NCBI GenBank assembly: GCA_035772785.1
Contig: JAOCPU010000047.1
Location: 231,261 to 295,260, forward strand
DNA: 64,000 nt
Direction of reading: 5' to 3'
DNA from: Phlebiopsis flavidoalba
Taxonomy: Eukaryota > Basidiomycota > Agaricomycetes > Polyporales > Phanerochaetaceae
Part shown: positions 11,961 to 25,700 of the stretch, piece by piece
Layout: each line of letters starts with the position of its first letter
Position numbering within the stretch: the stretch's first letter is position 1
Translations under genes and position numbers: made by a program
The notes under the pieces: generated by a model
What the model was told of the DNA's origin: nothing
The model's input: only the letters and a program-made list of their open reading frames with translations
Databases searched by the model: none

Positions 11961-13802
11961 TGGTCGTCCATCGTCGGGGCATCTTGGCTCGCCGCAGCTA
12001 TCTTCGTGGTTGTTGTGCGCATGCTTGTGTCTTAGTAATGGTGCGCAGTCAGTATGCTTGAGGTTTCAGGCTGAATACACGACAACAAAAGTGGTCAGTG
12101 AGCACGTTTTTGCCTAGACCGGGTGCGCGAGCCTGTGGCCTGTATATACATGACCAAGTGGCAGTGAGTGGTACGTTGATTCGTCCGGTAGGTATTTGGA
12201 TAGACTGTGGACCCGTATTCGCTCCCAGGTGTCTTCGGGGGTGCGCTTCTGCACATGGGAGGGGCCTATGGGCATGGAAGTAGCATGGTAGTAGGGGGAA
12301 AATACGCACCTGAGCTATTGAGCTCGTAAACACGCCGCGGCGGGCATGGGAAGTAGGCAAATCAGCCTACTCACCTCTCTTCAACGGTCTACATGCTCTT
12401 GGAGGGCGCACGTGTGGGACGGTTCAGGATGTGGTCGCTGGAGTTCAGTTTAGCGGGCAGGGTGCGCGCGGGAGGCCAAAGTCACATACCTGTAACGAAT
12501 GACCCCGCAGGTTCGTTTCTATGCCCACGTTGTATCTAAGCCACCTTTCCGTCTCCTTCCGCGTCGTTTGCTGTCGGTATGTATGGCCATACTTGGGGGA
12601 GATTGGCCGTTGTGGGTAGAGTAGGTGGTTGCGTGCGTTGAACACCAGCAGACGGCGAGCAGCAAGGGACTCGGGAGAGCTTGAAGGTAGATGCGGTGGG
12701 GGGGAGTTCAGAGACCCCCAAAGGAGGCCTCTGCGAGAAAAGGAGAGGAATATGAGCCGCTGTTCTCGTGAACGGCGGCGGAGGATGGGAGCGAGAGGCA
12801 GAGTCTCGCGGGCGCTTCGGACTTGGAACTCTACGCGCGGCAAGCGCTAGCAAGCGCCGGGGTTCCCTCCGAGGCTGCTCGCTGAATCGAATGCTCGCGG
12901 ACGCTGCCCAGTGCCCTGGAGAAGCTCGGCGTGGTGCCGCAGCATGTGTGTGAGTATATATTGTACCTTTCATACTCTAATGTTTTGGTCATGCAAGGAT
13001 TATGGGGGATAGTGTCGGTGCGTCCACCAAGGTTGCTTGAGCAACACTGGCACACGCGTGCCCAGGGTCGTGAACGGTGGTGCGCGACACTGATGCGTTA
13101 CAGTTGGTTCAGCTGTGACCACATGCTCTCAGACTGTGCTACCGGTAGGAATCTATATTTTACCATTTGATCATCAATTTTATCCTCATCAGAAGCATAT
13201 ACACTCATTTCAGGTATGTAGCAACAACTCTGTGTATGCATGGGATAGAGTCAGTGTAGCATGAGAAAGCCCTGGTGAATTACCAGTAAATGAATGAGTC
13301 AGTAAGGTGTGCTGCAAAAATAAACTATGAAATATTATTCATAAATCGGTCGAGCCAGTATTGGCCCGCATCCGCTAGTTTTCCACGATTGGTGCCAATT
13401 CGGTCGCGAAATAAGACTTAACGGCGCGATGTGAGGACAACGCCGCCCCGCCGCCTTATCTCCGAGTTGCAGTCTGCGAACGGTGGCCAGGTCCTCTGCC
13501 AGATGAGAACTTCAGCCAACTCAATATGGAAGCCGTCCTATCCGTACCAAATACGAGCGTTGCGACGCGAGGATTCTGCATGAGTGGATATGGAATTTTT
13601 TGCACGCGAGCAATTCCTCGAATTGGCTTTGTCATTCATCCAGAATTGGCCGCACATCGTCCCATCAGTATTAAGTATCGTAGAGAATCCGACTCTGAGG
13701 AGATCAGCGTTCAATCGTTGTGGACAGAAGACGTTCCCTGATGACCTACTATCCGACCACCACACAGTTGATCATTGATATCGATTGGTCACGCCGCCAA
13801 AC

Positions 13803-13965
13803 ATTTCTCAACGGTAAATTTACACGTGGCTAAAATTAAAAATTTTTTTTATTTTTATTAAATTTTTTAAATCGAGCAAAACACTTTCTCATGCTTATCT
13901 TCACGGTAAATTTATCTATATTTTTATTTATTTATTTATTTTACGTGGATAGCCCGAGTCATTTC
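13803..13965. repeat. AT-rich patch flanked by short direct repeats
   Basis: Within normal-composition DNA, about 13840-13880 and 13915-13945 are nearly pure A/T. The sequence acggtaaattta occurs at about 13811 and again at about 13903. It is followed in both cases by an acgtgg(c/a)ta element (about 13824 and 13944). This could be a small internal duplication or a decayed insertion. Confidence 0.5.
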
Positions 13966-14136
13966 TAACTTTCGAATTCTCAAGGTCCAAGGATTGACCC
14001 ACGACCTAGCAAAACCAGAGTACCTCTTGCGGATCTATCATTGGCCGCTGGGCTATAAACTTTGCGATGGCGCATGATCTCTACGTGAACACATCCTGCA
14101 CGCCATATCGGTGCTTCAGGGAGCCGTCAATCTCCA

Positions 14137-15270
14137 ATGCTGCCAGCGTACACATTTCATAAGACCTTCTTCCCCAATTATGCGCCGTGCCCCCTCTGTT
14201 AGATCACTTTTCCTGCTCTGGCAAGTGAGCTTGGTGTCCCAAACGGGTTCTCCTGAAATACGAGGGTTCGAGATTTGGCCTACCGGCATTCAAGGTTCTG
14301 GGTGCCTCGTGGGCGATTGGCGTCCTCCTCGCGAGAAAACTCAAAGTTGACACTGAGGGGTTGACGGTCGAGAAACTGGCTGAGTCAATCAGGAAGAAGA
14401 ACCTCAAGCTGTTTTGTATAGCGCCACGGTAATGGTGAGTTTGCTGGAGTTACACGTCTTTCTGTGGAGAACCTTAGCTGAGACGTGGCGCAGGGAATCA
14501 CGGAAGGGCTGTGGCTCATGTTGCCCGTCTCCTAGGCTTGCGCTCGAAGATCTACGTGCCAGAAAGCTGGTTTCTGAGACATCGCGGTCCGCTATTCGAT
14601 CAGAAGAGGCGGGAAGTCTTGGTGGTCCAGGGCGATTACGAACTACGCCAGTCGAACTGTGTGCTAAGGACGCGGCTGGCCTTGGCGATGATGCTCTTTT
14701 GATCCAGGATAAACGGCCTGGGATGGCTACGAAGAGATACCAACGTGCGTTTGTTGTTTTTATTGAACCTTTATTTCTCAGCCTGATGTTTGCACATTAG
14801 CTCATCGTACAGGGCTACACCACAATCTTCCAGGAGATCGACGGCCAACTTACTGCCCTTGGAGTGAATCGTCCCTCTCTCGTAGCAGTGCCTGTCCGGA
14901 GTCGGATCTCTCGCGCACTCTGCCCTCCAGCACTATCGTACACCTAGTCCAAGTCCTTCGGCCTGTCCTTCCATTCTCACAGTCGAGCCTACCGGTGCAG
15001 GCTGCCTAAACGCATCCTTACGTGCGGGTTGGTCAGTGGTTTTGTCGAAACGAAACACAACATCATGCCTAGGATTGACCTGGAGGCGGAAACCGTGTCC
15101 GCCTCTGCACTCCACGATCTACTGGGCGGCGTTGATCTTTCGGTGTTAGTGAATGACGATGAAGTGAAAGAAGCTATGCAGGACTTGGAGAGTTTGGGAG
15201 TAGCAGCTGGTCCAGCGGAGCTTGGTTTGCAAGTCTCGCGGGAGTGCGCACTCTGAGAGAAAAACCATGA
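14137..15270 (+). CDS. PLP-dependent ammonia-lyase (diaminopropionate ammonia-lyase group)
   Basis: Fold-type II PLP enzyme (tryptophan-synthase-beta family). The ATG at 14137 gives MLPAYTFHKTFFPNYAP. Then come PALASELGVPN and KYEGSRFGLPAFKVLGASWA (about 14255-14320), which contains the PLP-binding lysine. The NHGRAVAHVARLLGLRSKIY block (about 14490-14550) matches the phosphate-binding 'DGNHGRAVA' loop region. Later blocks are EEIPT, a YTTIFQEIDGQL segment (about 14815-14850) and NIMPRIDLEAETVSASALHD with LLGGVDLSVLVNDDEV (about 15059-15170). The C-terminus reads GAWFASLAGVRTLREKP, giving a stop at 15270. Members deaminate 2,3-diaminopropionate or hydroxy-amino acids such as serine and threonine; the exact substrate cannot be told. 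Numerous single-base shifts; one intron near 14745-14810. Confidence 0.72.
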
Positions 15271-15760
15271 CGCTGTAGTGACAAAACGATATGGTAGTAG
15301 TGTTGATATGTACGGAAGTGTCGATGAATATAGGCTCAGCGAGCACTGATCCAGATGTTTCCTCTTCTTTTCGGTTGTGCACAGAACACAGAGGCTAACT
15401 AACGTTGCCTTGCTGCTAAATTCAGCGATTTAAAGTTGCAAAGCCTCTTGGGATGCCCAAAATAAGTAACTTGCCCGCATACCCCGCTAGGCTGCGCTGC
15501 AGAATGGACAATGTGGCGGACGGTATAGGGTCTCCGAGGTCTCACTAACGAAGAGAGCGCCTGAACCCCCAAGAGCAGAGGTGCTTGCTCTAAGCGCTGA
15601 GCGCTGTTCCTCTTCGTGTTGAACGTCCACCTCGGAGACCTCATCGACGCTGTGCCCGTCGTCCTCAACAGTCATCTTTTCTCTTGTTGAGCTCGCAGGT
15701 CGACTGCGTTGAGGAGTGGAAGACGCAAACCCTCATGGTTTTAGAAAACGCACCATCACT
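15271..15760. other. Intergenic region upstream of the cadherin-like gene
   Basis: The minus strand carries an acidic/serine frame (about 15487-15675, with VEDDGHSVDEVSEVDVQ) that could be a small unrecognised exon. Otherwise this is probably the promoter of the plus-strand gene starting at 15761. Confidence 0.25.
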
Positions 15761-18700
15761 ATGCACGTCTTTCTTTTAACTCTCCTCTTTTTCTGCTCGT
15801 GTGCCTTGGCATCTGTCTCGGTGCAATACCCCCTGGAGGATCAGTTACCGCTCATCGCCAGGGTCAACACCTCCTACAACTGGACTGTTTCGAACAACAC
15901 GTTTATCTCCTCGCGCAACGCGTCTCTGGACTACGTCGCTTTGGATCATTCCTCGGTGGTTTGGCCTTCAACCAAACTACCCTGTCTTTCCACGGCACTC
16001 CTTCCGACTCAGACGAGGATTGCACAACCGTGAAGCTTGTTGCCAAAGATACGAAGGGTGGCGAAACTGCGTCTTCTTCGTTCTCTCCGCTTCTGGTTAC
16101 ATCCACGCCTGCGCCGAAGGTGATGCATCCGGTCAAGGGGGACCAGTTCAAGCTTCCGAATCCATCTCTGTCGTCTGTGTATGTCGTTTCACAAAACTCG
16201 GCGCTGAGGTCCTCGGTACCTGCGCTTCGTACTATAGGCACCATCCCAAGTCCGTGTTTTCCTTCAGTATCGGTTTCCAATACGACACCTTTCGCACTCA
16301 AATGCTTCGTCAAACGTGTATTATGCCGCTTTGCAAGCGGACGGTACTATCTTATTAGGAATGTGGTGTGTTCTCCCCTACCCGACTGGATCGACTTCCA
16401 ACCCCCAAAGCATTACTTTGAACGGCGTACTACTACTCCGTCAGCTGGTGATTCAAACTGGTAAAACCGTTCGTTCGCTGGCCCGTTTCGCATTGCGAAG
16501 ACGCATTGTCGTGGAGTGGACTGCCCAATGAGGGCTATTCTGCCGCATCGCTGCCGTTCAACATCTTTGTCGCCGAGCATGAGGCATTGTGTCTCTGGCG
16601 ACGAAACTCTCTGCCGACTATCAACGTCACCGCCGACACCGAGTTTTCTCTTTGTATCGCTCAACATCCACCTGCGGATTTCTCTGGAGTGCTTTCTTGA
16701 ACGGGCGGCCCATCCAACCCTCGGACATTGACACGATGGAAGTCGACACTTCTTTCTATGGCGATTGGCTGGACTACGCCCCCCCCCCCCCCCCCGAAAA
16801 GCAGGACGTTAAGCGGCACCCCTCCAGAAGAGTTTGGACAAGGAAGGCGCGCCCATTCTGCTGTGATGATTGCGAACCACCGTCAACCAGACCATTGAAA
16901 CCAACGTTTCCATAGCTGTCGTCCCTTCCTTCTTCTCCTCTTCAGGCCTTCAGCCGGTACTCGTGCAAGCGGGCCAATCTCTCAATTTTAGCCTTGTCCA
17001 ATTTCTTCTCAAATGCGACCAACCTCGACCGCGCAGACGTTTCTCTTTCCGCGGCTTTGATCCCGGACAACTCTACTCAGTTTTTGACCTTCGATCCACG
17101 CAACGCAGCGACCATTACCGGACGTGTTGCCTGCCAATTTCAGCGACTACACTCATATCAGCATCAGCTTCACAGCGTACTCGCACGTCACTCACTCCAC
17201 CTCCTCACACCAATCTACCTGTCTCGCTTACCACGTCGGATTATGCTCATTCCCACAACAAGGGGCCGACCACACCTTTCTGCTGCTACGAAGGCCAAGC
17301 TTCTTCTTGGATTGAAGGTTGCGTTTGGCGTGGTCGGCGGGCTTGTGTTCTTTGGTCATCTGCCTTGCCATGCTTCGTCCCGATGTGCCCGGGTGCCTGA
17401 CACAGGCCTGATCAGGGTGAAGAAGGTACTCAGTGGGGTGGACGGCGGACGAGAAGAAGTGGTACGGAATCGGCATAGAGGTCGACCCGGCGAACCCGTT
17501 GGGACCCCTCAGCGGGTCCGTACGCGCATGCCCGATGGAATCCTACGACAGTCCTATGTAGCCTTCGGATGGTCTCCGCCCTGGTGTCATGCGCAAAAAG
17601 CGAGGTTTATGGGCAAGATCCGCTCTACGGCACGTCGTGTGAGCGATACTGTCAAGGCTTTCGGGAGCGACGAACAACAAGAAAAAGAAGCTTGCGTGAT
17701 TGGCAAGCCCACGCTTATCCATGACCGAGGACGGGACGCCGAGCGAACGCGGACGATCTCAGGCTTGTCAACGCCCGCGGCGCCAGAGGATCCTTTTGAC
17801 GACATGAACGCCCTCCACCAATACGCTCCAGCGCAAAATAGCGGGCTGGACCGGTGCAAGTATCAGTATCCCCGGCTCTCCCTCGGACTCTACCGCCGAA
17901 CGCTCGATCCCTCGTCGCCGTGCTGACTTTGCGCCACCCACGGACCCGCTCGCCCTCGACGATGCTTCTCGCTACGCCTCCCCAAACCTACGTCTCCAAG
18001 TCTCACGCGTATGCCCAGGGTGCCCCTCTCACTCGATCATCTTCCGTGGAGTCTGACGGCTCGGAAGACTCCGCGAAGGACTCATGCCCACGGAGGCGGT
18101 CGTGCATCGCGCGGAGCGCGCCCGCAGTGTGCGCAGCGGCCGCTCAGTGAGTGTCCGTCTCCTTCCAGACCCACGACCACGGCGCACCCGAAGGAGGACC
18201 CCGGCCTCGTCTCGTGCCTTTTACCTCTGGAGCACGCGTTCCTGTCCCGAAGACACCCAGCACGACGTTCGATGGACCCGAGAAAGCTGTCCCCGGACCT
18301 ACTCAGGGCAAGAAGCGCGTGACGAGCCAGATGGCTAAGGTCTTCCGGAGCGTGTCGGTCGAGAAACGGTTCAGCCAGTCTGAAGGCCAGCCGGGCGACG
18401 AGCTGAGCGTTGGGATTGAGTATGTCCGCGCGCTGGGCGGTCAGGACGCGTTTGTCCCCAGGTACGTCCATCTCTGCCTCGAGTATCTGAACACAACACT
18501 GACACCTCTCCAGTGGGCTCCCCGTCCCCGTCCTTCTCCGTCGCCGAGTCCTCCCATATGGGCCACGGCGGACTCCAGCCCAGCAATCCGCGGGACCAAT
18601 CCCGACATACGCATGCTCCAGCGCATAGGCCAGTCCTTCCGCTTCCGCATTTCGACCGGTTTGCCCGTCACGTCGACAGCCAAGCTCGAAGCACGCCTGT

Positions 18701-18906
18701 TCGACACGGGCAAGAAGATCCCTGCGTTCCCTGAAGGTCGACTTCAATGCGGCACACCTAGCGCTGGCGCAAGCAAGCGTGCGGTCGAGTTCTCGGGGCT
18801 TCCTGCCAAAAGCAGCGTCGGGGAACTAGACGTGGGGGTGTATGTATGTGGTAGCGACGAATGTGTCGGGCGTGTTATTATTGAGGTCGTTGGAGCCTCC
18901 CGTTAG
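15761..18906 (+). CDS. Axl2-like cadherin-fold membrane protein (bud-site / polarity type)
   Basis: The ATG at 15761 begins a signal peptide (MHVFLLTLLFFCSCALAS). A dystroglycan-type cadherin-like (CADG) domain follows: YPLEDQLPLIARVNTSYNWT, then LGGLAFNQTTLSFHGTPSDS (about 15970-16015) and VKLVAKDTKGGETASS. A second CADG-like part lies around 16870-17180. A membrane helix is encoded near 17295-17350 (LLLGLKVAFGVVGGLVFFG). The cytosolic part includes KKWYGIGIEVDP (about 17455-17490) and ends EKRFSQSEGQPGDELSVGIE ... VGRVIIEVVGASR, stop 18906. Fungal Axl2 marks axial bud or septation sites and works with septins. Several frame shifts; a run of 17 C (16779-16795) sits inside the ectodomain. Length near 1,000 residues fits the family. 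Confidence 0.72.
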
Positions 18907-19349
18907 AGGCGTTGATCACGAATTTCCCTTATAGATTTGTCCATGTGTGTATTCTACCTATCCTGTAATTGTACTCTACTACCATGTAATTGTACCCTAC
19001 GAGTCCCAGTTCTAATTGTACAACTCATCCATGTATATCGGTATGACGATCGCCCAGTCCGTACGAAAGCGAAATTGCTCTCCGGGTGCGGTTCGTTACT
19101 GAGCCGACATTGACTTCACCAGTCGCTCGAAGCTGACGTTGGCGTATTCGAATTCACATGTGAGACTAGTACCAGGCTATGACGCGATGTCGTTGGTTGC
19201 AACATGAATACAATTGTACTGTCCTCGTCCGGAGGTTTTCGCGACATGTGAAAAGGAGGGAAGATGCAATAAGACGTGGAAATATACAATGTACAGTGCA
19301 GGTAAATCCATTCCGACCCCATAACATACAGAGCTCGCGTGTGCGAACT
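18907..19349. terminator. Convergent 3' ends (likely UTRs and polyadenylation zone)
   Basis: The plus-strand Axl2-like gene ends at 18906 and the minus-strand thiolase ends at 19350, so this 440-bp interval holds both 3' ends. It contains T/A-rich words and repeated tgtaattgta elements (about 18964-19020) suitable for 3'-end formation. Confidence 0.4.
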
Positions 19350-20862
<1,513 letters not shown>

Positions 20863-23800
20863 GGTGGTCGTCGTGTTCTTTTGTGTACAGAGTAAGGAAG
20901 TGGGAGACGTGACAAAGCAGGCAGAGGGTGAGCAGCGGGGAAGAGAGATCGACCGGTAACTGTGGGGACGGCGGTCGTGGTGGTGAATGTTATAGCACTC
21001 GACCCAAATCACACGCAAGCACGCCCGGTGGGGAAGCAGCGCTCACTCTTTCACGTGAAATCCACCGGAAACGCCTGCCCGAGTTTGGGAAGTAGGGCGG
21101 GCGGCGCTTCGGGGATGCCGTGTAAGGCATGCCCGAGTCGCGTGAGCTGCCAGTCCTATAAGTACCACCTACCCGCGGCGCAAGCGTAGACCTCGATTGG
21201 AATGCGCGTGCAGTGCTGGTCGAGGGTTGCTGGAGCGTGATTTAAGCACGGAAGTTCGATCCCGGGGTTCCAGACGACAGAGGACGAGCTGATATATCAG
21301 CTGTGATGGATGGTACGCTGCTGGGCGCGTTTCATATCCGCTAGCGAGGCCTTTGCTAGATACAGTACAGCAGCTACTCGGTCGGGTGCAGCGAGCTATG
21401 ATACCGACAATGCGTCGACTCGACAGACTGGGTGTTTAGATGAGGTCGATCTCGGCGACGACACGGTCGCTCGCCGAGCGCGGACAGGGATGCAACGCAC
21501 ATCAACATGCCGCAGATCTGCTGGCTCGGACATCCTGGTCGCGTACGATCGCACTGGGCTGCACGAGCCCCTCCAGGGCACGACAAAGGGGCACACTCCG
21601 CACCGGGAAATCAAAGACCACCTCGATAATCACCCACAAGGATACATAAGCCCCTACGCATCGCCCATGATCTCCTCCTCAGAGCCCACTGCCCTCCGGC
21701 CCTCGCAGTAGTCCTTGTTCCGCCAGACGCCAGAACCAGAACAACCAACGATACCCCGCACGGGCCCAGACAAGACCGCGAACCGCGGGCCCAGCACGCG
21801 CGCCGATACGCTGGTGCGAAGGCCCCTGATCCCGATGGGGCCCGCCTGCACTGGGGCTTAGTGCCCGCCGCCGGGCCAATCTCGCATCTGGGATCTCGGC
21901 GGTTGCGCGAGAGTTCAGCGGCGCGGCGCGAGGGCGGGAGCGTGTGCGTTGATATGCCGAGTTGATGATGCACATCGTATTGTTGGAAAGGCTCTGTAGT
22001 GTGCTGCGCGTGTGGGTGGCGAGTGGTGGGGGGGGGGGCGGCGGCGGGGACGTAAAAGTCCGTCAGGGATATCAAGGGGCTTGGGCCATCAGCTCGCACG
22101 CTCGTGCGTAGCGTCTAGACTGAATGGTGATACTGGGGTGAAGGTGGGTGCGTACCACGAGCCCTAAAGGGTGTTAAGCGAGGGGATGGTTGCACAGGAA
22201 ATTGTGAGAAACAATAAGAGCGGGGGTTCTTGCATGCCGTTTGCATCGTGGTTCTAACGACCGTCCCGGCATTCCTCGAAGGCGGGCACTGCACAAGCTT
22301 TGAGCTTGCTATATGTAATCTCGGCATTCATTTGTGTCTATGGCACTTGGTGAGCTATCTGGGACGCAACAGATTACATACTATGCCACGAACCAAGATA
22401 TCTGCGCGACCTTTCGGCTTCACCTTGACTCCTCTATGAACGTGAATCGAGACAATCCCAGGACGTCTGTACCAGATAGGATTGGACCTGGTGGAACGCA
22501 CCTCTACTGGATAGGATTAGCCTATTCGGCTGAAACCAGTCAGGCCCTGTGTGTTGCAGAAAAAAAAGCGTGCGACAACAAGTCCCAGAACGGGAAGTCC
22601 AAGCCATCATGGTTCGTACGATCGCCGTGGACACCAACACGCATGTCGAAACAAGAAGCCCCACTGGACGCCCGCCGCTCGATAGGAATGGCCAGCTGTC
22701 CCGAGTTTGCGTGCATAATTTCTTCGACTTCGAGGAGAGTGGCCGGGGAAAAGAACGCGGTGGGTCCCCGGCACCGTCCTTCTGCGCGACTTCTCGAACA
22801 AGGGGAACATTGATTTGCGACAAGGATCGGCGGACGTGATTTTCAGTGACGCATTAGAATGGGTTGGTGATGCGGAAGGTGGTTCGGTGTATGAGGCGGT
22901 GTGTGGGCGCCACGTCGTAGGTTGAAGCACAGGAAGGAAAACTTGTTTTCTGAACAATCTGTGAGCAGACCGACAGGTCAATTGGGGAGAGTGAAATGAT
23001 GTAGAGCGCGCACCTTGTGTCTGACATGCGCCATCTCGAGAGCATAGCACCCAAAGCCCTGCTTTACCCGACTGGCATCCCGCACCTCATTCTTCGACAG
23101 CTGTCGTACTCAAACCTCATGCAAGACGAGTCGACGACCTGAGAGACTAAAACATAGACCATCACCAAGCATATGCAGCACACGACAACCAAGGACATTT
23201 TTCAGCAACACAGTAATTATTGCAGCACCACATACTACAATCGAACACAGGCGAAAAAAGCATTGTCCCTCCATTACGGGCCCCCGCACCGACATCACGA
23301 AACCGCGTCGGCGCGATCTTAGGATGAAGGAGTTCCGTCTCCCAACGCACCAAAGGCCCCAAGACCGCCGCGTCGCGCCCGCCCCAAAGAGCGAGGCCGC
23401 ACGGCCCGCCCCAAATATCAGCCCGCGCGGTGAAACTTTCGATGCAAACAAACCCCACCCAACGCGCGCGGGGAGGTTTATATACGCCAGCGCCCGCCGC
23501 CATCTGATGGGAACCGGTCAGGGCCCCGGGGCGCGCGCCCATAAATTTTGGCACCGATTGAGCGGGGGGGGCAGGAGGGTTTTTCTTTACAGTCATCGTC
23601 GCCCTCGAACCTCCCGGGCCCTCCTGCGTCCGGACGATTCTATTTTTTTGCTGAGCAGGGACTGCCGGTGGGTTCGCATAATTGGCGAGGTCGAGTAGGA
23701 GCGACCGTACGACGGATCGGGGAGCTGGGCATGCCGTTTTGCTGGAATTATTCGCGCGGCGACTGGTGATGCGGCGAATCAGCTTTCGGGACAGATTTCC

Positions 23801-25700
23801 TGTTGTCGGATTTTCCTTCATTTCGGTTCACTTGGTTTCGATAGTGGTCTGTGACTTGTGTGTAGTGCAGGTGCAGCAATACATCTGTGGTTCGTGCGAC
23901 AGACGAAACCGTTTGTGGTTTGTTCTCCGCGTGTGGCAAACCCTGGCGATAGGCACCAACATGGCGGAGCGCGGAACCGCGAACGAGACATCTGACGAAC
24001 ATGTCTACGGCTGTCTCCAGCCTCTTGGGCAAATACACATCCATGTGACCGTCTCCCACACCACCGAAACGCGCGAACACCACGGTCAGACAGAACCGAC
24101 ATATACCAATACGCTTCCTGGGTCCTGACGACTTCGTGGCGGCGGTCCCATCACCCGCCATCACCCTCCTCCATCCATGGACCAGCACAACGCCTGGGGG
24201 AGACCCCAAGTCCCTGATGCAGCCGATAGATGGCGCGATTGACTCGCTGTTCGCGCAGAGCTCCTCGTCCCAGGCTGCCGCATGCCTAGCGTCAAGGCAC
24301 CACATTAACCCCCGCCATCACCCGCCGCTGTTCGCCTACTCTACAGGAAGCCGACGGCGCACTCAGGGGCGTGCGTCTGTGACTTTACGTGAGGCCCTGA
24401 TGCGTGCGCGCGTGGGGTGGGCCCCCGCCCCTGGACCGCGTGCTCCCACCACAGACACATTGCGTGGCTGATACCAAGTTTCCGCGGTTGAGAGTCCGGA
24501 ATGCGCTGACAAACGGCCGGCGGCGGACGGCGGGACTCTGCAGGGAACGGGCGTGCGTCATCACACCCAGTGCTCTATCAACTCTGTACGTGCGAATTTC
24601 GATGGTCGCCATGCGCTGCGAGTGATACATCCGTGCGTATAGGTGCGGTGCATCAAGTCCGTGTTCGTTCACCGTTAGCTGGCTGACAGAGCAGTTAGCA
24701 GCGCGGGCGGACTTGTGTGTCGCATTCTCGGGAGGCGTCGCCGCTGGGCGGGTCCCCTCGCATGGGCTTTTTCCGTGCAGCCGAGCGGGGCGTGTTCGAC
24801 CGTCCATTCTTTCTGCAACCACGACGTAGCTTGCACATTCCAGCAGCCCACCAACCCACGCCCAGGTCGTCCCACGACTGCCCCAATCAAATACCCCTCC
24901 TCCATTCCCCCGCCCCCCATGCAAAAAACATACACACCCCCCCATCACATCACCCGGACATCACATCTGTTGCCGTGTCCCCTCGACGCAGCCGTCCATT
25001 TCGTATCGCAAAGATGCCCCCGCACACCGCCGCGCCGCACCCGAAAACGTCTATCCATGGTCCCCCGCAACCTTCCGCGCACGCACGCATCTCATCGGCA
25101 CCATGGCGGCCCGCCCCCGAACACACCTTCGTCGCAGTTGACGTCTCCACCGCCTCCGACTCTATTGGAGAAAGCAACTCTTCGACCCCCACTCGACCTT
25201 GGCCCCCAAGGGACTGCGGTAATGAAGAGTGATCATCACGGAGATAGAAGCGGCGTCCTCTGGGGCGTGTGTGATGCAGCGTGATCTTTGCCGCTGCGGG
25301 CTGGCCACAGAGCTGTTGGGACTGGGGCGCCCCTCGGTGTGGGGGGGGTGCGAGGCCGCAGAGGATGTGCCACGTCGAGGGAGAGGACCCCGCTGCGTTT
25401 TGTGGCGGGGGCGTGCTGTTTGCTGGACGCCTGACGGTCCCGCCTCACACGAATTTACGCGCATGTACATGTCAATCGGTCGCCAACCTCGCTCGTCGTA
25501 CAACTGGTAACCGCCCGACCTCACGGCGAATTTTCTTGCTCGTGTTTCGCCACCCCCTTCTGTTCTGCCGCCAGCCTGGCGAATACCCGCCGCGGCACTC
25601 ATCCTTGCCGTATCATCCCAACTCCCCTGCTGGAATATACCCGACAAACGGCGCCCTCCTGTACAACTAACCACAAACCACACGCCCCCCCCACCCCGTC
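20863..25700. other. Gene-poor, GC-rich region, no gene recognised
   Basis: Many overlapping frames exist because of high GC content, but none shows a domain. One minus-strand stretch (about 21660-21960) encodes a basic, Arg/Ser-rich leader (RGLRTSVSARVLGPRFAVLS) resembling a mitochondrial targeting peptide. I cannot extend it to a known protein. Another minus segment (about 22430-23050) may be coding. A run of about 11 G lies near 22028. The region may include UTRs and promoters of unidentified genes. Confidence 0.35.

Larger units (their letters stand above)
10500..14100. other. Long interval without a recognised gene
   Basis: Apart from the 20-bp tandem repeat at 11881-11960 and the AT-rich patch at 13800-13965, I find only short open frames of biased composition. 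None has a domain or consistent splice structure. A small frame at 10825-11019 follows a plausible acceptor (tatgcag, 10841) but cannot be assigned. The part from 12400 to 12950 is GC-rich and may be the 5' region of an unidentified gene. Confidence 0.4.

Noticed and set aside
21240..21290. B-box-like agttcgatccc suggesting a tRNA
   Set aside because: No matching acceptor stem, A box or anticodon arm at the right distance.
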